The notes under the pieces were generated by a model that ran no database searches, was not told the DNA's origin, and was given only the letters and a program-made list of their open reading frames with translations. This document shows, in pieces, positions 24,501 to 37,014 of a stretch of 64,000 nucleotides of DNA. Both the position numbers and the translations under genes were made by a program. Source of the DNA: Adineta steineri (lineage: Eukaryota > Rotifera > Eurotatoria > Adinetida > Adinetidae); assembly GCA_905250115.1 (NCBI GenBank), contig CAJNOI010000021.1, positions 124,001 to 188,000 of the forward strand, read 5' to 3'. The first letter of the stretch is position 1; every line of letters begins with the position of its first letter.

Positions 24501-26577
24501 GGTTCATTTCCTGATCCAGGCTTTAAATCTATAATAAATAACTTTGGTACCATGCAAACATCAATTTCTATGTCTTATAATATTATTTACCTTAAGCATT
24601 TGTGCTGGACATTGTTGTACACATTTTCCTGTTGCATAGATTCTCATATTTCTACAAGCATTACAAACTAAATTTGTTGGTGCAGTTACATTTTGATAAT
24701 AACAACCGCCAACACATTGATCTGGACAACATATTGTTTCTGATAAACAATTTCCTTTACAATGTGCTGGACATTGATATTGACATTGTGTTGGTGACCA
24801 ACATGCGAATGGACATGTTGGACAAAATGCACAATCATCACGATTTTGTCTTAATATAACTTGTGCTTTTTTATTTTCAATAATATCATTCCAACGTATA
24901 GAATTTGCATAGCATAAATGTGGATTTCGTGCAATAATTATATTTCCTCGACGTATATTTATCAATGATGTTAAACCTAACTCATCTAATTTAAAATTTT
25001 CCATAACAATCAATGCATAACCATGATATAATTCTCTACCATGAATGATAGATAAACGTGGAAACATGGATGAAAATGAATTTACTGTTGAATAACCTAA
25101 CAAAATATATCCATAAACTTCACGAAGATATGGAAAACGAACTGGCGCTGTTGTTGCCGGTAATGCCGTTGCTGATGTTGTATTATTCATGGCTAACGGC
25201 ATAGGAGCATAAATAATTGAGCCAAGAATTATTTCACATGATGCTAATGCTTGTAAATCAAGACCACGACGAACTTCAAATATGGTCATACGAATATCAG
25301 CACATACTAAAAGAAATTTATTGATCAAAATATGAATTCAAAAAAAGTTGTTTTTACAAGAGCTTAATCTTCAGAGCAGTGCTAATGCAGAATAGTCCAA
25401 AAGTGACATATCAGAAGAAAAAATTGAATATCTACATTACGATTCTACTAATCAGGTTCAAGTCATAATGAAGATATTCAATTTTCTTCTAAAAAAGGTG
25501 ACTTTTAGACTATCCTGTATAAAATCTATTGTTAATAATCAACTGCAATATAATCACATGAAAATAGATACACTACTTCTAAATTAATTAAATACATAAT
25601 AGCCAAGACTACTGTATGTGATTAATTAGAAAGATAGTAAGAAATATGTTTTTACTTTAGCCAAATTTAATTATTTTTTTCTTTCTTGTAAAATATTAAA
25701 AAATATCAATTGATAAGATAAGACAGTAAGTCACGATAACCTAAAATTATATTTGCTTGAATATCTCGTGCTTATTAACAGGTCTGTTGGCAAAATTACT
25801 CAATATTTATAGAAGAATCCTATTTATATTTAATGCATTACTAACAAACTCTGTTCATGACAGGTAATTATATCTTTTGAAAATAATATTTGATTCTATC
25901 AAATATCAAGGTTCATCTCAAAATTATCATGAAAATAAGGTCATATGTAAATTTACACAAATAATATTAATTAAAAGAATTTTTTCCTTAGTTATTCAAC
26001 AAATTTGACTCAGGTGATATTAAGACAAACATATGATCTTTAGTAAATGATTGGAAATTTTCTTTTAAATTCAATTTAGAATAATTAATTCGAACTATTC
26101 ATTCATAATTGATTATAATCATGTAGATAACGATCAAATTTTTGTTTTCTAATTAGTTACATCGTTGTTTTCGATGACTTTAAGTATTAAATAATTCAAA
26201 TAAAAATTATCTAGTTTCTATAAATTTACAGAAAATTTTTATAATAAATTTGTATATTCAATGAGTAATTTATTGAATTCTGATATAGACATATTATTCT
26301 CATTTTTCTTATTAAAAAAGAATTTCAGACGGATCCTTTTTTTTGTAATTTTACTCCTCATAACAATATTCTCATTTACATATTAATCATATTCAATAAG
26401 TAAATTTCATTAGGCTTCTTTTGACATATCTGTTATTACAATCTTATATTCTAACATACCTTTTGGGTGTGGTTTTGCAATAGCACCTAATTCCAATGTT
26501 GTATTATTTTGTGCATATATCCATGATAAACATAAACATAGAATAAAACTAATAATATTATGTCTGTATTCCACCAT
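18551..26577 (-). CDS. INSR: Insulin/IGF receptor-like tyrosine kinase
   Basis: About 15 exons over 8 kb. The signal peptide exon ([20 protein letters not shown]) is followed by the L1 domain ([36 protein letters not shown]), a furin-like Cys-rich region ([15 protein letters not shown]...), L2, fibronectin-III modules, one membrane span ([19 protein letters not shown]) and a kinase. The juxtamembrane segment keeps an NPNY motif (NPEY in human INSR, the IRS/SHC docking site). Kinase motifs: [49 protein letters not shown] (three autophosphorylation Tyr) and RWMAPES. The tail is short and acidic. No RxRR/KR furin site is visible in the insert region (about 21540-21880), so alpha/beta cleavage is doubtful. 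Long introns lie at about 20140-20890, 22255-23040, 23990-24590 and 25310-26460. An acceptor AG touches the ATG. The family assignment is very secure. Confidence 0.93.
20421..20666. mobile_element. piggyBac-type MITE in an INSR intron
   Basis: Flanked by TTAA at 20417-20420 and 20667-20670. The termini are CCCTTCTGCTCTTGACGACA on the left and, reverse-complemented, CCCTTTGACTCCTGGCGACG on the right. TTAA duplication plus CCC-type imperfect inverted termini are hallmarks of piggyBac elements. At 246 bp with no reading frame it is non-autonomous. It lies in the intron before the transmembrane exon of the receptor. Confidence 0.65.
25388..25517. repeat. Long inverted repeat (foldback/MITE) in first INSR intron
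   Basis: Left arm 25388-25433 begins CAGAATAGTCCAAAAGTGAC; the reverse complement of the right arm (25472-25517) begins CAGGATAGTCTAAAAGTCAC. Both arms end in GAAGAAAA..ATTGAATATCT. The arms are about 45 bp with few mismatches and a loop of about 38 bp. Flanking TA dinucleotides could indicate a Tc1/mariner-derived MITE, but the duplication is not clean. Confidence 0.6.
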
Positions 26578-29500
26578 CTAAAATAGAAAATAAGATACTA
26601 GAATTATTTCGCATCTCAATTTCATATCTTTATACAACGCATGAGCAACGATCCGTATAAAAATCGAAAGTAATTATCTCTTTTCGGATCGAAAGAAAAA
26701 AACGTCAAATATATATATATAATATTATATCATTATTTTAAAGATTAGTTTTTTTTTCTTCCTACGAATATATGGTAATAAATAATGTTAATGTGAAAAA
26801 TATGTACTTTGTCTATTATAAATGCTTTTCTATTGAAATTAAAAGGAAATATGTCAATAAGCCAATTATTGATTTCTTAATTATACTCGTATTTAATACA
26901 GTTCAGATAATTTTTATTCTTTCATATTGATGAGAATATTCATTTAAAAGCGCAATTTTGATAATTAATAAGATAATATTTGACTATAGCATTATAAACG
27001 CTTTTAAAGTTCTAAGAATATACTGTAATCCTAACACGAGAAATTAATCACATAAAAAGAACGGAAGATTCTGTGATGTACGCTTTTATCTATTATCCAT
27101 TCTAGACCTATTAGAAGTTATTAATTTCATAAAAATAATTATGAATTATCCTGATCAAGGATGATGAGTTTTTTTATTTCTATAGAAAAAAAAAGATCTA
27201 TTATATACTGAAATATGATCCAAAAATGGATCGTATTATTTCAAGTATATTAAAATTTCAGATATATTTATCTTATAAGTAAAATAGATGTACCTGTTTT
27301 TTATTATTCACTATTTTGAAAAGAAATTAAACATTACTGAATCTGACAGGAGAGACAAAATATTTCATATTTAGTTTTCTTTCAGTGTTGACGGAAATGT
27401 CGGAAGTAATATTTATTCTTCATAATAGTAGAGCACTTAGTCGGATATTTTTTATAAGAATACTTGTTCATACACAATTGTTATTCGTTTCATTTGAAAA
27501 GAAACTTAATCAGTTTTTATAATAATACTATGAAAAACAAATTGATGTATTTTTTGCGTTCATAAAAAAAGAAAATAATAGAAGAAAAGGAAGAAACCTT
27601 CCTTATATAGATTCACTAAGATATTTTTTTTAGATTAGAATAAACTAATATTTTCCTATCTTTCTCATACATTCCTTTAAGCTTATTTTTGTTGAGTCAC
27701 ATGAGTATATTCATTTTCAAATAGTATAAAAAAAGAATCTATAAATGAGCAAAACAACATACAGATTTAATTATAGTTGAGAAATATAAATCGGATGTGT
27801 AATTTTAGTAAATACAATGTTCATATTAATTTACTTCGTTGACAATATGATTAAGATTAAATCTCAAAAAGAAATATGATTATGTTCGAAGCAAAATAGT
27901 ATATTAGTTAGTGTTCTATTTTTATCGAAATATCCTCCAGAAAAAATGAAGACAACAAAACAGGCTATTTACTGATATTTGAAAAGTTAATGTAAAAATA
28001 TTGAAGTATATGAATTCATGCGTATAATAATGATAAAGTTTATAAAATAATTTCCTTTTTTTTCTCATTTCTAATATTTATGGTTATTATTCTTTAATGA
28101 GAAAGATATATAATGCCTTATCTTATGGCTTGAAAACTATAAGGAAGAGTTATATTTTGGTTAGGGATTTCTTTTTTATTCTATTATGTTTTCGTTAAAA
28201 GCTTTTTGTGAGTAGAAAAATAATTATTCTAACAATATATAGCACGAATATTGTGAAGAAAAAAAGTTCATTGTACTCGTCATTATTATTCTTCTCATGT
28301 TCATCATTAATAAAAATATTTAATATAACTGTGAAGAAAAAAATATTTCATTAATAATGGTTCAAAAGTTGATAGAAGTATGACTTCTACAAATTTTTCT
28401 AATAAAAATCAAGAATTTTTTACATGATATAATATATTATCTATAATTATTGTTTAGATAATACTATAGTATATTTTTAAAGAAAATCTTTCAGAGGATC
28501 CAGTTACTTTTGAATCACACGATGTCGTAAAAATATATATAAATAATCTTATACTAATTATTCTGAATTTTCTTCTCACATTCTAATGCACTATTCTATA
28601 TACAACTAAATCTATGTAGTCATTACCAATAAAACAGTCAATATATGCATATGAATTTTTACTGAGAAATGTATGTCATAAAATCCTGTAAGAAAAGAGG
28701 CGTGATAGTATTTGACATTATCTGTCATGTAACAGTTCTCTGCTATTGTTTTTCCTTTATTATGAAGCACGCACACTATACCTGGTTATTAACTACTCAA
28801 AATAGAAAAGAAAAAGAACGTTCAATTACATCATCACAAACTTTTATATTTATCAGTACTCAAGCAAGTACAGAAATGAACTTAAATATTTTTTTGTTAC
28901 ATTTTTTTTAAAAGCTTTCTATTTAAAAACTACACGCTTTATATAACATGATTTTTTTAAACGAACATCAACACTAAGAATAATATATTTACCATAACAA
29001 TTCTTTCGGATTAGATTAACAAACATTTCAAGTCATATTCTAAGAAATTCTTGTCATTTATTATAAATAAAATTACATACTACTATCTAAGGAATAGATT
29101 CACAGCGAACGAGAGGAAAAAAAATAAAAGTTTGGTATATATTTAATCTATAATTGTAGCCTTTCAATTAAATAAGTCTGCTTTGAAGAAGTACTGATAA
29201 ACATATGTTCCTATTCATTATCTATAACACTTACTTCAAAAGATTAAGCACGCTAAAGTAGAACTTTCTTTTCCTATAAGCATGTCTACGAGTCTTATAT
29301 CACCCTATATTTTAAAAGAAAATATAAAGAAAATTTTATAACACTTCTTTTTTTTCAGAAAGATGAAGACATAATAAAGCTCATGTTTTTTTTGTTTGTC
29401 TTTCATTGTTAGATTAGATATAATGTAAGGATTCACATATAATCGATGAGAATAAATAGCAATCTACACAATAAAATTCGAATGTCACTTCAACACATTC

Positions 29501-32035
29501 ATTAAGAAAAAGGATTTTTTTATTATTCATAAAAAAAAGCTCCTTCTTTACGCATAAATCATCATTTTAATTATAATTGTCAGGGAGATCGATGCAGCTG
29601 TGTCTTGTTAACTACACTAATATGTTTGACATACAAACTATAGTGTTATTACAATACACTAACAATCTGTCTTTGAAAGAACTGCGTAGATTCGTGTTAG
29701 GAAAACTTTACTTACTTATAGTTCATGAAACAGTAATCTTTTATGCGCTGGTCTAATGAGAAGAGCGAAGAAAAAGAATGATGTATGCACTTAGTCCCAT
29801 CAATCATAATAAAGCAGGTCGACAAGGAAAACTATATATGCATCGTTGCTGATCTTTTATCTCCGAACTCCTTAAAACCATATAATTCAAATAGATAAAC
29901 AACATAGAATTATCTTGCTTTGACAGTAGTAAATATTGCACACACATATATATATTACAGATTTGTGTAGAATCTATTTTTCTAATAAGAAAATATGGTC
30001 GCAAGATGTTGATTTAGACAAATATCTTTATAATAAATAAAAAATTATGAGTCATAGATAATATATTTTGAAATATTTATATTATCCATATTCATAAACG
30101 ATACTTGATTGGCTGTTTCCTGAGATAAGATCGCCTGAATACAGCGTTAATTATGGACTAATATAGATTCTTTTTTCCTTTTAGCTATAGAACGAAGAAA
30201 ATAATCTTAAAATATTTATTTAAAATATATGAAAACTTTTTTTTCATTATAAATTCAATTATCACTTGAGAGAAATATGACGTCTTTTTTTTTAATTTCT
30301 GTAAAATGCACTTACTAAATTATGAAGTTCAGCTTAATTCTGATTTAGTTGCATATTGTTGTTGTTGTTATTATTATTGCTGAAGGTTTAGTATCCAACG
30401 TCAACGAAGATCATTTCTTTTGACAACCTAATAATGTTAGAAAAAAGATTGAAATTTTGATGAAAAATACAGCTGAATTGTTAATAATAAACAAGAAAAT
30501 ATCTTCGAAACAAAAAGAAAGGAAATAATTCCATCTGTAAATCCCAAATGATGTCGAAAACATATTTGATAGCTAAGAATTTCCTTTTAATATATATCCT
30601 CAAAGGAATATAACTAATTATTTTAATACAAGTAACATATTTTCAATATTAAGAAAATAAAAAATATAGATATGAAATAGGTTATATGGACCTAATCTAC
30701 AGACTCATAAACGTATTTTCACGCTTCCTAAGATTATATTTAACTAAGAAAATCGATAGAACTAGATATCAGATGTCTTTTTAATCATAAAAGAATTCTC
30801 AACTTAGTAACCCGAAATTTATAACTGCAATTAAGATGATAATCATATATATATATTCAAGATTTATACCTTTTTGATTATAATAAATCATATGGTTTTA
30901 TTGATAAATACTTAAACAGGTAACGATGAGTTTATCTATTAGTTTGTTCTAAGCTGGCTGTCTTCTTGTTTCCTTTGTCTCATGGCATTATGATTGGATC
31001 GAAATCGATCGCATCATTGCTCTTTGGGCAAGTGCTTTATTCAAAAAATAATTAGTATTCTTTTTTATTTGGTTATTTTCCTATCTAAAAATAATCCGGA
31101 TTATTTATAATAATAATAGATGGCGCTGCTAACTTTAATAGATAAACAAAATAACCTTTTTCTTTTGTTTCTATTGTCATACAATCAATATTCTTATGCT
31201 TAAAATGTTAATCATCTATTATTTCTTTAATATTTAATCGAATATTTACATTTTTAGATCATTAAATATTTATCAAAGTGTCAACTGAATTCTAACCTTT
31301 AGAAAGATAAATATACTTCTCATTCTTATTTCAAACGATCATATAATGCAGACTGTAGAATGTTGTACTGTTACAAGATATCAAACGAATAAAAATAAAA
31401 TAACATATATTACAATACGTGGCATTGCTGAAGAAAACTATTTCATTTGGACAAGAGGAAAGGTTAATGGGAATGAATCACATCTCTTTTAATATTTTAA
31501 GATTATACAAATACCACATTCCTTTCATTAACCAAGTAATATTAATTTCCAGTTTTTCTCAAGTCAACATAAGGCATTGACATGTAACAAAGGAATAGTA
31601 TTAAAAAGAAACTTGTAGTGCAGATTTGAAATAATTACTGAATAATAATCATTAGTAACGTATAATTTCATTGTACTGTCACGCGTTAGTTCATATTAAG
31701 TATTTTCTTAAGAATATACTCCATCAACTGAAAGAAGAAAATATAAATAATTCGATAACAAAGATACAATTATGAATAGTATTAATTTAAAGAAGAAACT
31801 GCGAGAAAGCAATTCAATAGAAAGCGAAATTTTTTATTAAGTTTTTATTGGATTAGAATATCAAATTAATGTAGACATATTTTGAGTTAGGATTCTATAT
31901 AATATGAACTGATCGTTTTTATTTTAATATTCTAAAATGAAAAAAACATACTGAATTTTATCTGAAACGATGAGTATGACTGATGCTGTTTTCCTATTTT
32001 TGAATCTTCGATTAATGTATTAAATCTTATATGTA

Positions 32036-32182
32036 ATGCTCTATGGAATTAATACAAATTTGGCTATTTCAATAGATCGAGAACGACGTGATCCGAAAAA
32101 ACGAATCAAAATTTATTGTAAAGTGCATGTTAAGAATACTGCAAAGACTTACGCTCGAATTATCATCGATGTAAAAGACTAA
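32036..32182 (+). pseudogene. Cadherin-repeat-like coding remnant
   Basis: An open frame of 48 residues, MLYGINTNLAISIDRERRDP then KKRIKIYCKVHVKN and AKTYARIIIDVKD followed by a stop. The ending resembles the last strand of a cadherin repeat, where the V-x-D-x-N-D-N-x-P linker would follow; here the codon after KD is a stop and the next residues are T-M-P. No flanking exons were found. It may be a decayed fragment of a cadherin gene or a chance frame. Confidence 0.3.
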
Positions 32183-33968
32183 ACTATGCCCGAGGATAAA
32201 AGTGAGAAAAATATATTTCGTTCTAAAAATACTTCATACTCAAGATATGAATACTCGGAATATTTTGTCCAGTTCTGCTTCCAATAATTGAAATTATTCT
32301 TATTAAACAATTCCAACTCCATGAAGTAATGAATATAAATCATGTAAGAGTTATCTCGTAATATCGATTATTCTTACAATCATGAAATAATCGAAAATAT
32401 GCGAATGATTTATACAATACAGTAATAATATAATACATACAAAAATACACAATGCAGGATTTTATATAGTTGACATAAATTAAACAATTGATCTTAGAAA
32501 ATTCAAACTCAGTCATATGAACAGACCTATTCATTATCTTACCAATACATAAGATCATTTTTTATTTTATTATACATATGAATCAAATCGAATGATTATT
32601 ATATTTATCAATTTTGATCGCAAGAAAACGATTCTATGATGAATAAATATATCTCAGAGAGTAAAGTATATATTCTCACATTTGATCTGTAGGAAAAAAA
32701 ACCTTTTACATAATTATTACTTTTTCATTGTTATTTAGTCTTTCAAATATTGTCTTGCATAGACAGATATAAATTATTCATAGAAACACTCATTAATTTC
32801 TGCGCACAAATAACTTATCATTTCTGATGCATTCTCAAACACTTTCAAATATTTGAATTTAAGTAAACAATAAATCATTTTATTGTAGAAAAGAATCTAT
32901 CTTCAAGAGTCAATCACATAAGAATATTGTCAATTTATTAATTACAATAATGAATAATATTTTTCTACAAAATAATTTCTAAAGAAAAAAAAAATAAGAG
33001 TAAATGAAATTAACAAAAATAATATCTAAATAGTATAGAAATTGAAAGAAGTGATTAGCTTAACTTCTTATATGTGTATTCAAAAATGACTTCTGTAAAC
33101 AGTTGAGTATGAGTATAAAACTATCCGTCGTATCTCGTACAGTCAAACTACGCATTAAATCATTCTCCATTTGCTGATTAAAAATACTTTTTTTATATAT
33201 TTATAACAGAATCATTTATTGATCATTCAGATAAATTTAAGCATATGCCTTTTCATACTGATAAGTTGTTTTTATATTTTTAATCATAATATTATTGTTT
33301 GTTTATGTATACTAAAATGTCAGTTAGGAATAACTATAGAAACTGTAGTCAACAGTTTTGTTTTTCAATATATTGTGTTTTTTTATAGTTGACTAATCAA
33401 GAAGTTATTCCAATATTTTTTTTTCTGTATATGAATATCGAAGATGATTTCTCATTGAACAGTTAATTACTAAATATGAAATTCTAATCTTTATTTAGCT
33501 ATCGTTATGTCTTACTAAATATGAATCCTAAACTATATATGTCGACTTATGTTTATTCATTTATATGAAATGTGAAAATATCTAATTATTTAATATAAAA
33601 AAGATATAGTTTTGTCCTTCGCACACAACAGAATATTTGATATAAATCGAAGAATATCAGCGCAAAGATTACATGGATGAATATTGTCATTTTTTATATT
33701 TCGGAAATATGAAACAAAAGAACTAAAATATCTTTCTATTTAGACGGACTATTACTGATGAAATCTATTGACCCGTATATACAAAAAAGTGCTATTCGAA
33801 TAAAATATGCATATGAAGGAGAAGTAGTATGATATTTTCAGAAAAAATATGTAAACTGTGACAAAAACAACTATTACTTAAAAAGATTACTAATATATTT
33901 TTGTTTGCATACTTGATGATCTGTTTTTAACAATGATTAAATTTTTTTTTGGAGAGTAAAAAATATAG

Positions 33969-33972
<4 letters not shown>

Positions 33973-34003
<31 letters not shown>
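33973..34003. repeat. (AG)n microsatellite
   Basis: About fifteen uninterrupted AG units immediately upstream of the mucin/EGF gene, 65 bp before its ATG. Confidence 0.95.
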
Positions 34004-34008
<5 letters not shown>

Positions 34009-34068
34009 ATATTTTGCATCTTGGAAAACAACTGATGTTAGTAGTTAAAACATTACTTTGAGAGAAGG

Positions 34069-36204
34069 ATGACTTTTCTCAAGTTAGTTTTAACGATATT
34101 TTTCTTGATTTACTATGGTAAGTTTATTAGTTTAATAGAGACTATATCTATATCAATTAAAACTTTAGTGAGTGTTGTTACAAATGCGGATAGCTTATCC
34201 CAATTTAACAATTTTACAATCCAATGGCAAAATTTTAGTATATTTACATGTGCACAACCAGCTGAGCTAGATGTATCATCGTTAAGTTGTGTATCTACTA
34301 CGTATCTCAATATAGATTATTTATCATGTTTGGAAGAGACAACTATTGATTTCAATGGCTATACTTGTCCAGTTACGACAACATCAACGGTAACTTCTAA
34401 AAAAATTCTACCATTTATCAGAACTAATTTTGTCCTTGATAGAAACGCAGTAATATTTCACCAAAAAAAAGCATAGTATCATATAGTTTATAACGAAGAA
34501 AATCTAGTGAAATCTTAATTTAGAAAAAGCGTTTTACTCTAATTGAACTTTTGACAGTCATAAAATAAATAACAAATTCAAATTTGAGTATTAGTTTTAA
34601 TTATATTGCAGAGCCACAAGAAAAATTAGTCTTAACCAAATTCTTTCTAATTTTTAGTCAAAAATAGTTGAATAGAGTAATATTCCAATAAAGTGAGATA
34701 AAATCCTAAAATCTCTAACTTTTCAAACATTTCATTGTGCCTTTCATTATCTCACCCTCTCTTACATATAATTTATTAATAAAAATAAAAAAACACCAAA
34801 TGAATTTAATGCACCAATTCATTCTTTTTCTTTTACATAGACGACAACTACGAGTACTACATCAAGTAGCAGTACTACCTCAAGTAGCAGCACTACCTCA
34901 AGTACCAGTATTTCACAAACCACCAGTACTACATCAAGTACTAGTACCACATCAAGTACTAGTGATACGTCAAGTACTAGCACTACACCTAGTACTACAT
35001 CGACTAGTAGTACCACAACACATACTCATACTTCAAAAACTACCAGTACTACATCCAGTACTAGTACTACATCGAGTACTAGTGCTANNNNNNNNNNNNN
35101 NNNNNNNNNNNNNNNNNNNNNNNNNNNNNNNNNNNNNNNNNNNNNNNNNNNNNNNNNNNNNNNNNNNNNNNNNNNNNNNNNNNNNNNNNNNNNNNNNNNN
35201 NNNNNNNNNNNNNNNNNNNNNNNNNNNNNNNNNNNNNNNNNNNNNNNNNNNNNNNNNNNNNNNNNNNNNNNNNNNNNNNNNNNNNNNNNNNNNNNNNNNN
35301 NNNNNNNNNNNNNNNNNNNNNNNNNNNNNNNNNNNNNNNNNNNNNNNNNNNCAACATCAACAACAACATCAAAAACAACATCAACCACAACAACAGCAAC
35401 AACTACAACAGTAACAACTGCAACAACAGCAACTACAACAACGGCAACAACTACATCAGCAACAACTGCAACAACCGCGACAACTCCTGTACCACCAGCA
35501 TTCTTCTGTCCAGGAAACAGCATAGGTGCTTATTGTAATATTACATCAGATACTTGTTCTATGGCACAACCATGTCTTAATGCAGCAACTTGTTTCCCGG
35601 ATGCGACAGTACCATTAGGATACACATGTGGATGTCAAACAGGCTATACAGGCAGTACTTGCCAAAATGATGAGAGAATATGTAAAGACAATACATGTTG
35701 GTAAGAAACTATGTTTATTTTAATTTAATTTTATATAAATTCTATTTCTATAGGAATAATGGAACATGTAGTGAAGTGAATTCTACTACGGCTGACACTA
35801 ATGCTACAACTTTTTATTGTAATTGCAGTGAAAGTTTTACCGGTGTGCATTGTGAACTTAAAATTGATTTATGTGTTAACATAACATGTCAAAATCATGG
35901 TAGATGTCAAACAGTTAACATGACTTGGAGTTGTATATGCTTAGATCCATCACTTTATTATGGTAATTATTGTGAAATTCAAACAACTGCATTAAAAGTT
36001 AAACAAGCGATAAGTAGATCATTTGCAAGCGTTGCAATAGTTGCTCTAGCATTAACATGTTCGTTTGTTGTACTAATGGATGTTCTTAAATACGTGTTTA
36101 AAATTGATCCTGTTAAAACTGAAAGAATACAAAAAGCAAAAGCAAAAAAAGCAGTAAAACCAAAAGCACCAAATGTTGCTGTTCGATTTCAATATGTTGC
36201 ATAA
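34069..36204 (+). CDS. Mucin-like EGF-domain transmembrane protein
   Basis: Three exons: 34069-34389 (MTFLKLVLTIFFLIYYGKF, a signal peptide, then a Cys-containing domain), 34841-35700 and 35754-36204. Exon 2 encodes a Ser/Thr-rich tract (TSTTSS units, later TTTTA units) interrupted by 264 unknown bases. After PVPPAFFCPGN come EGF-like modules: QPCLNAATC...GYTCGCQTGYTGSTC, CKDNTCWNNGTC...FYCNCSESFTGVHC and CQNHGRCQ...CICLDPSLYYGNYC. One membrane span (SVAIVALALTCSFVVLMDVL) and a short Lys-rich cytoplasmic tail follow. The design is that of an O-glycosylated cell-surface protein. Splice phases agree (phase 0, then within TGT-TG|G). The specific function and ligand are unknown. The true length depends on the repeat number hidden in the gap. 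Confidence 0.75.
34841..35087 (+). repeat. Coding tandem repeat, 18-bp units (TSTTSS)
   Basis: Degenerate 18-bp units built on AGTACTACATCAAGTACT, in frame with the mucin gene and running into the sequence gap. Strand asymmetry makes the opposite strand open too, which is an artefact of the repeat. Confidence 0.85.
35088..35351. other. Assembly gap (264 N)
   Basis: A run of N inside the Ser/Thr repeat array. Its length is a multiple of three and the Thr-rich frame resumes in phase. The repeat probably collapsed or could not be assembled. Confidence 0.99.
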
Positions 36205-37014
36205 TAAACATTAACTCTTCTTATAATTGCTTTTAACATATTTATCCTTTTTTTTCTCATATATATCGTTTCTTTCTCGTATATATCTTATTTTCTCATA
36301 TATATCGTTTTTCTTCTCATATAGATCGTTTTTTTTCTCATATATATCGTTTTTTTTCATATATATCGTTTCTTTCTCGTATATATCTTTTTTTTCTCAT
36401 ATATATCTTTTTTGTTGTTTCGTATCTCAAATAAAAAAAAATCGCTTTCGTTCAATGTCATATAAGGATAATTAAAAAAAAGGGTGTATAAAAACTGTAT
36501 AAAACAATTCCTAGCAGAAAAAGTAACAAATATTTTTTATATATTCACATTATTTCATATATAAAGAGTAATAGCAGGTGTACAAATATTTTTCATTATG
36601 GATAGGCGACAAAGAATCAGAATAAGACAATAGAAACTTGATAATAAAAATTTTTCATAGTATATTTTTTTTGAAAAACCTAACAGTTTTCTCATCTGTT
36701 TTTACAAACATCTGCCACGAGGTAAATTAAAAATTTTAAATTAGTTATATTGTTCTTTGAAACAAAGCAAGGCCACGTAACAGTTTCCTTGAATGCATTA
36801 TCGCAATTAAAACAAATATCGATTATTTATTCAAATGCAATTTACATTTCCAAAACATAAAATACATCCTTTTTATATGTCATTATACTTCAAACTTATT
36901 ATGTAAATACAAATAATACAATGATTTTCAAATTCATTATTTGTTAATGAAATTTCTAAAAATTTTATTGTTAAATAAGAAATTTATTTTTGAAGATTAA
37001 ATAAAGAAAATATA
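36205..37014. other. Intergenic, mucin gene 3' side to EXOC7 3' side
   Basis: Convergent 3' ends. It contains the TTTCTCATATATATCG repeat array (36251-36418) and otherwise AT-rich sequence with no gene. Confidence 0.5.
36251..36418 (+). repeat. Minisatellite, about 22-bp TTTTTCTCATATATATCG units
   Basis: Roughly seven imperfect copies of a unit like TTTTTCTCATATATATCGTT in the 3' flank of the mucin/EGF gene. It creates a spurious Phe/Ser/Tyr-rich frame. Confidence 0.85.

Larger units (their letters stand above)
26578..34068. other. 7.5-kb gene-poor AT-rich region
   Basis: No intact gene was found. Small frames here look random, except a cadherin-like remnant at 32036-32182 and a 40-codon frame near 31346-31465 (MQTVECCTVTRYQTNKNKIT...). 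A dinucleotide repeat sits at the right edge. The stretch may hold the 5' regulatory region of the receptor gene. Confidence 0.5.

Noticed and set aside
28669..28911. 80-residue plus frame in the gene-poor region
   Set aside because: No recognisable domain, no splice context, random-looking composition.
34819..35016. Val/Leu-rich minus-strand frame opposite the mucin repeats
   Set aside because: It arises from the reverse complement of Ser/Thr repeat codons; the plus frame has signal peptide, EGF modules and matching splice phases.
35026..35523. Minus-strand frame spanning the N gap
   Set aside because: Artefact of low-complexity repeats and unknown bases.
36227..36475. Phe/Ser/Tyr-rich plus frame after the mucin gene
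   Set aside because: Translation of the TTTTTCTCATATATATCG minisatellite.
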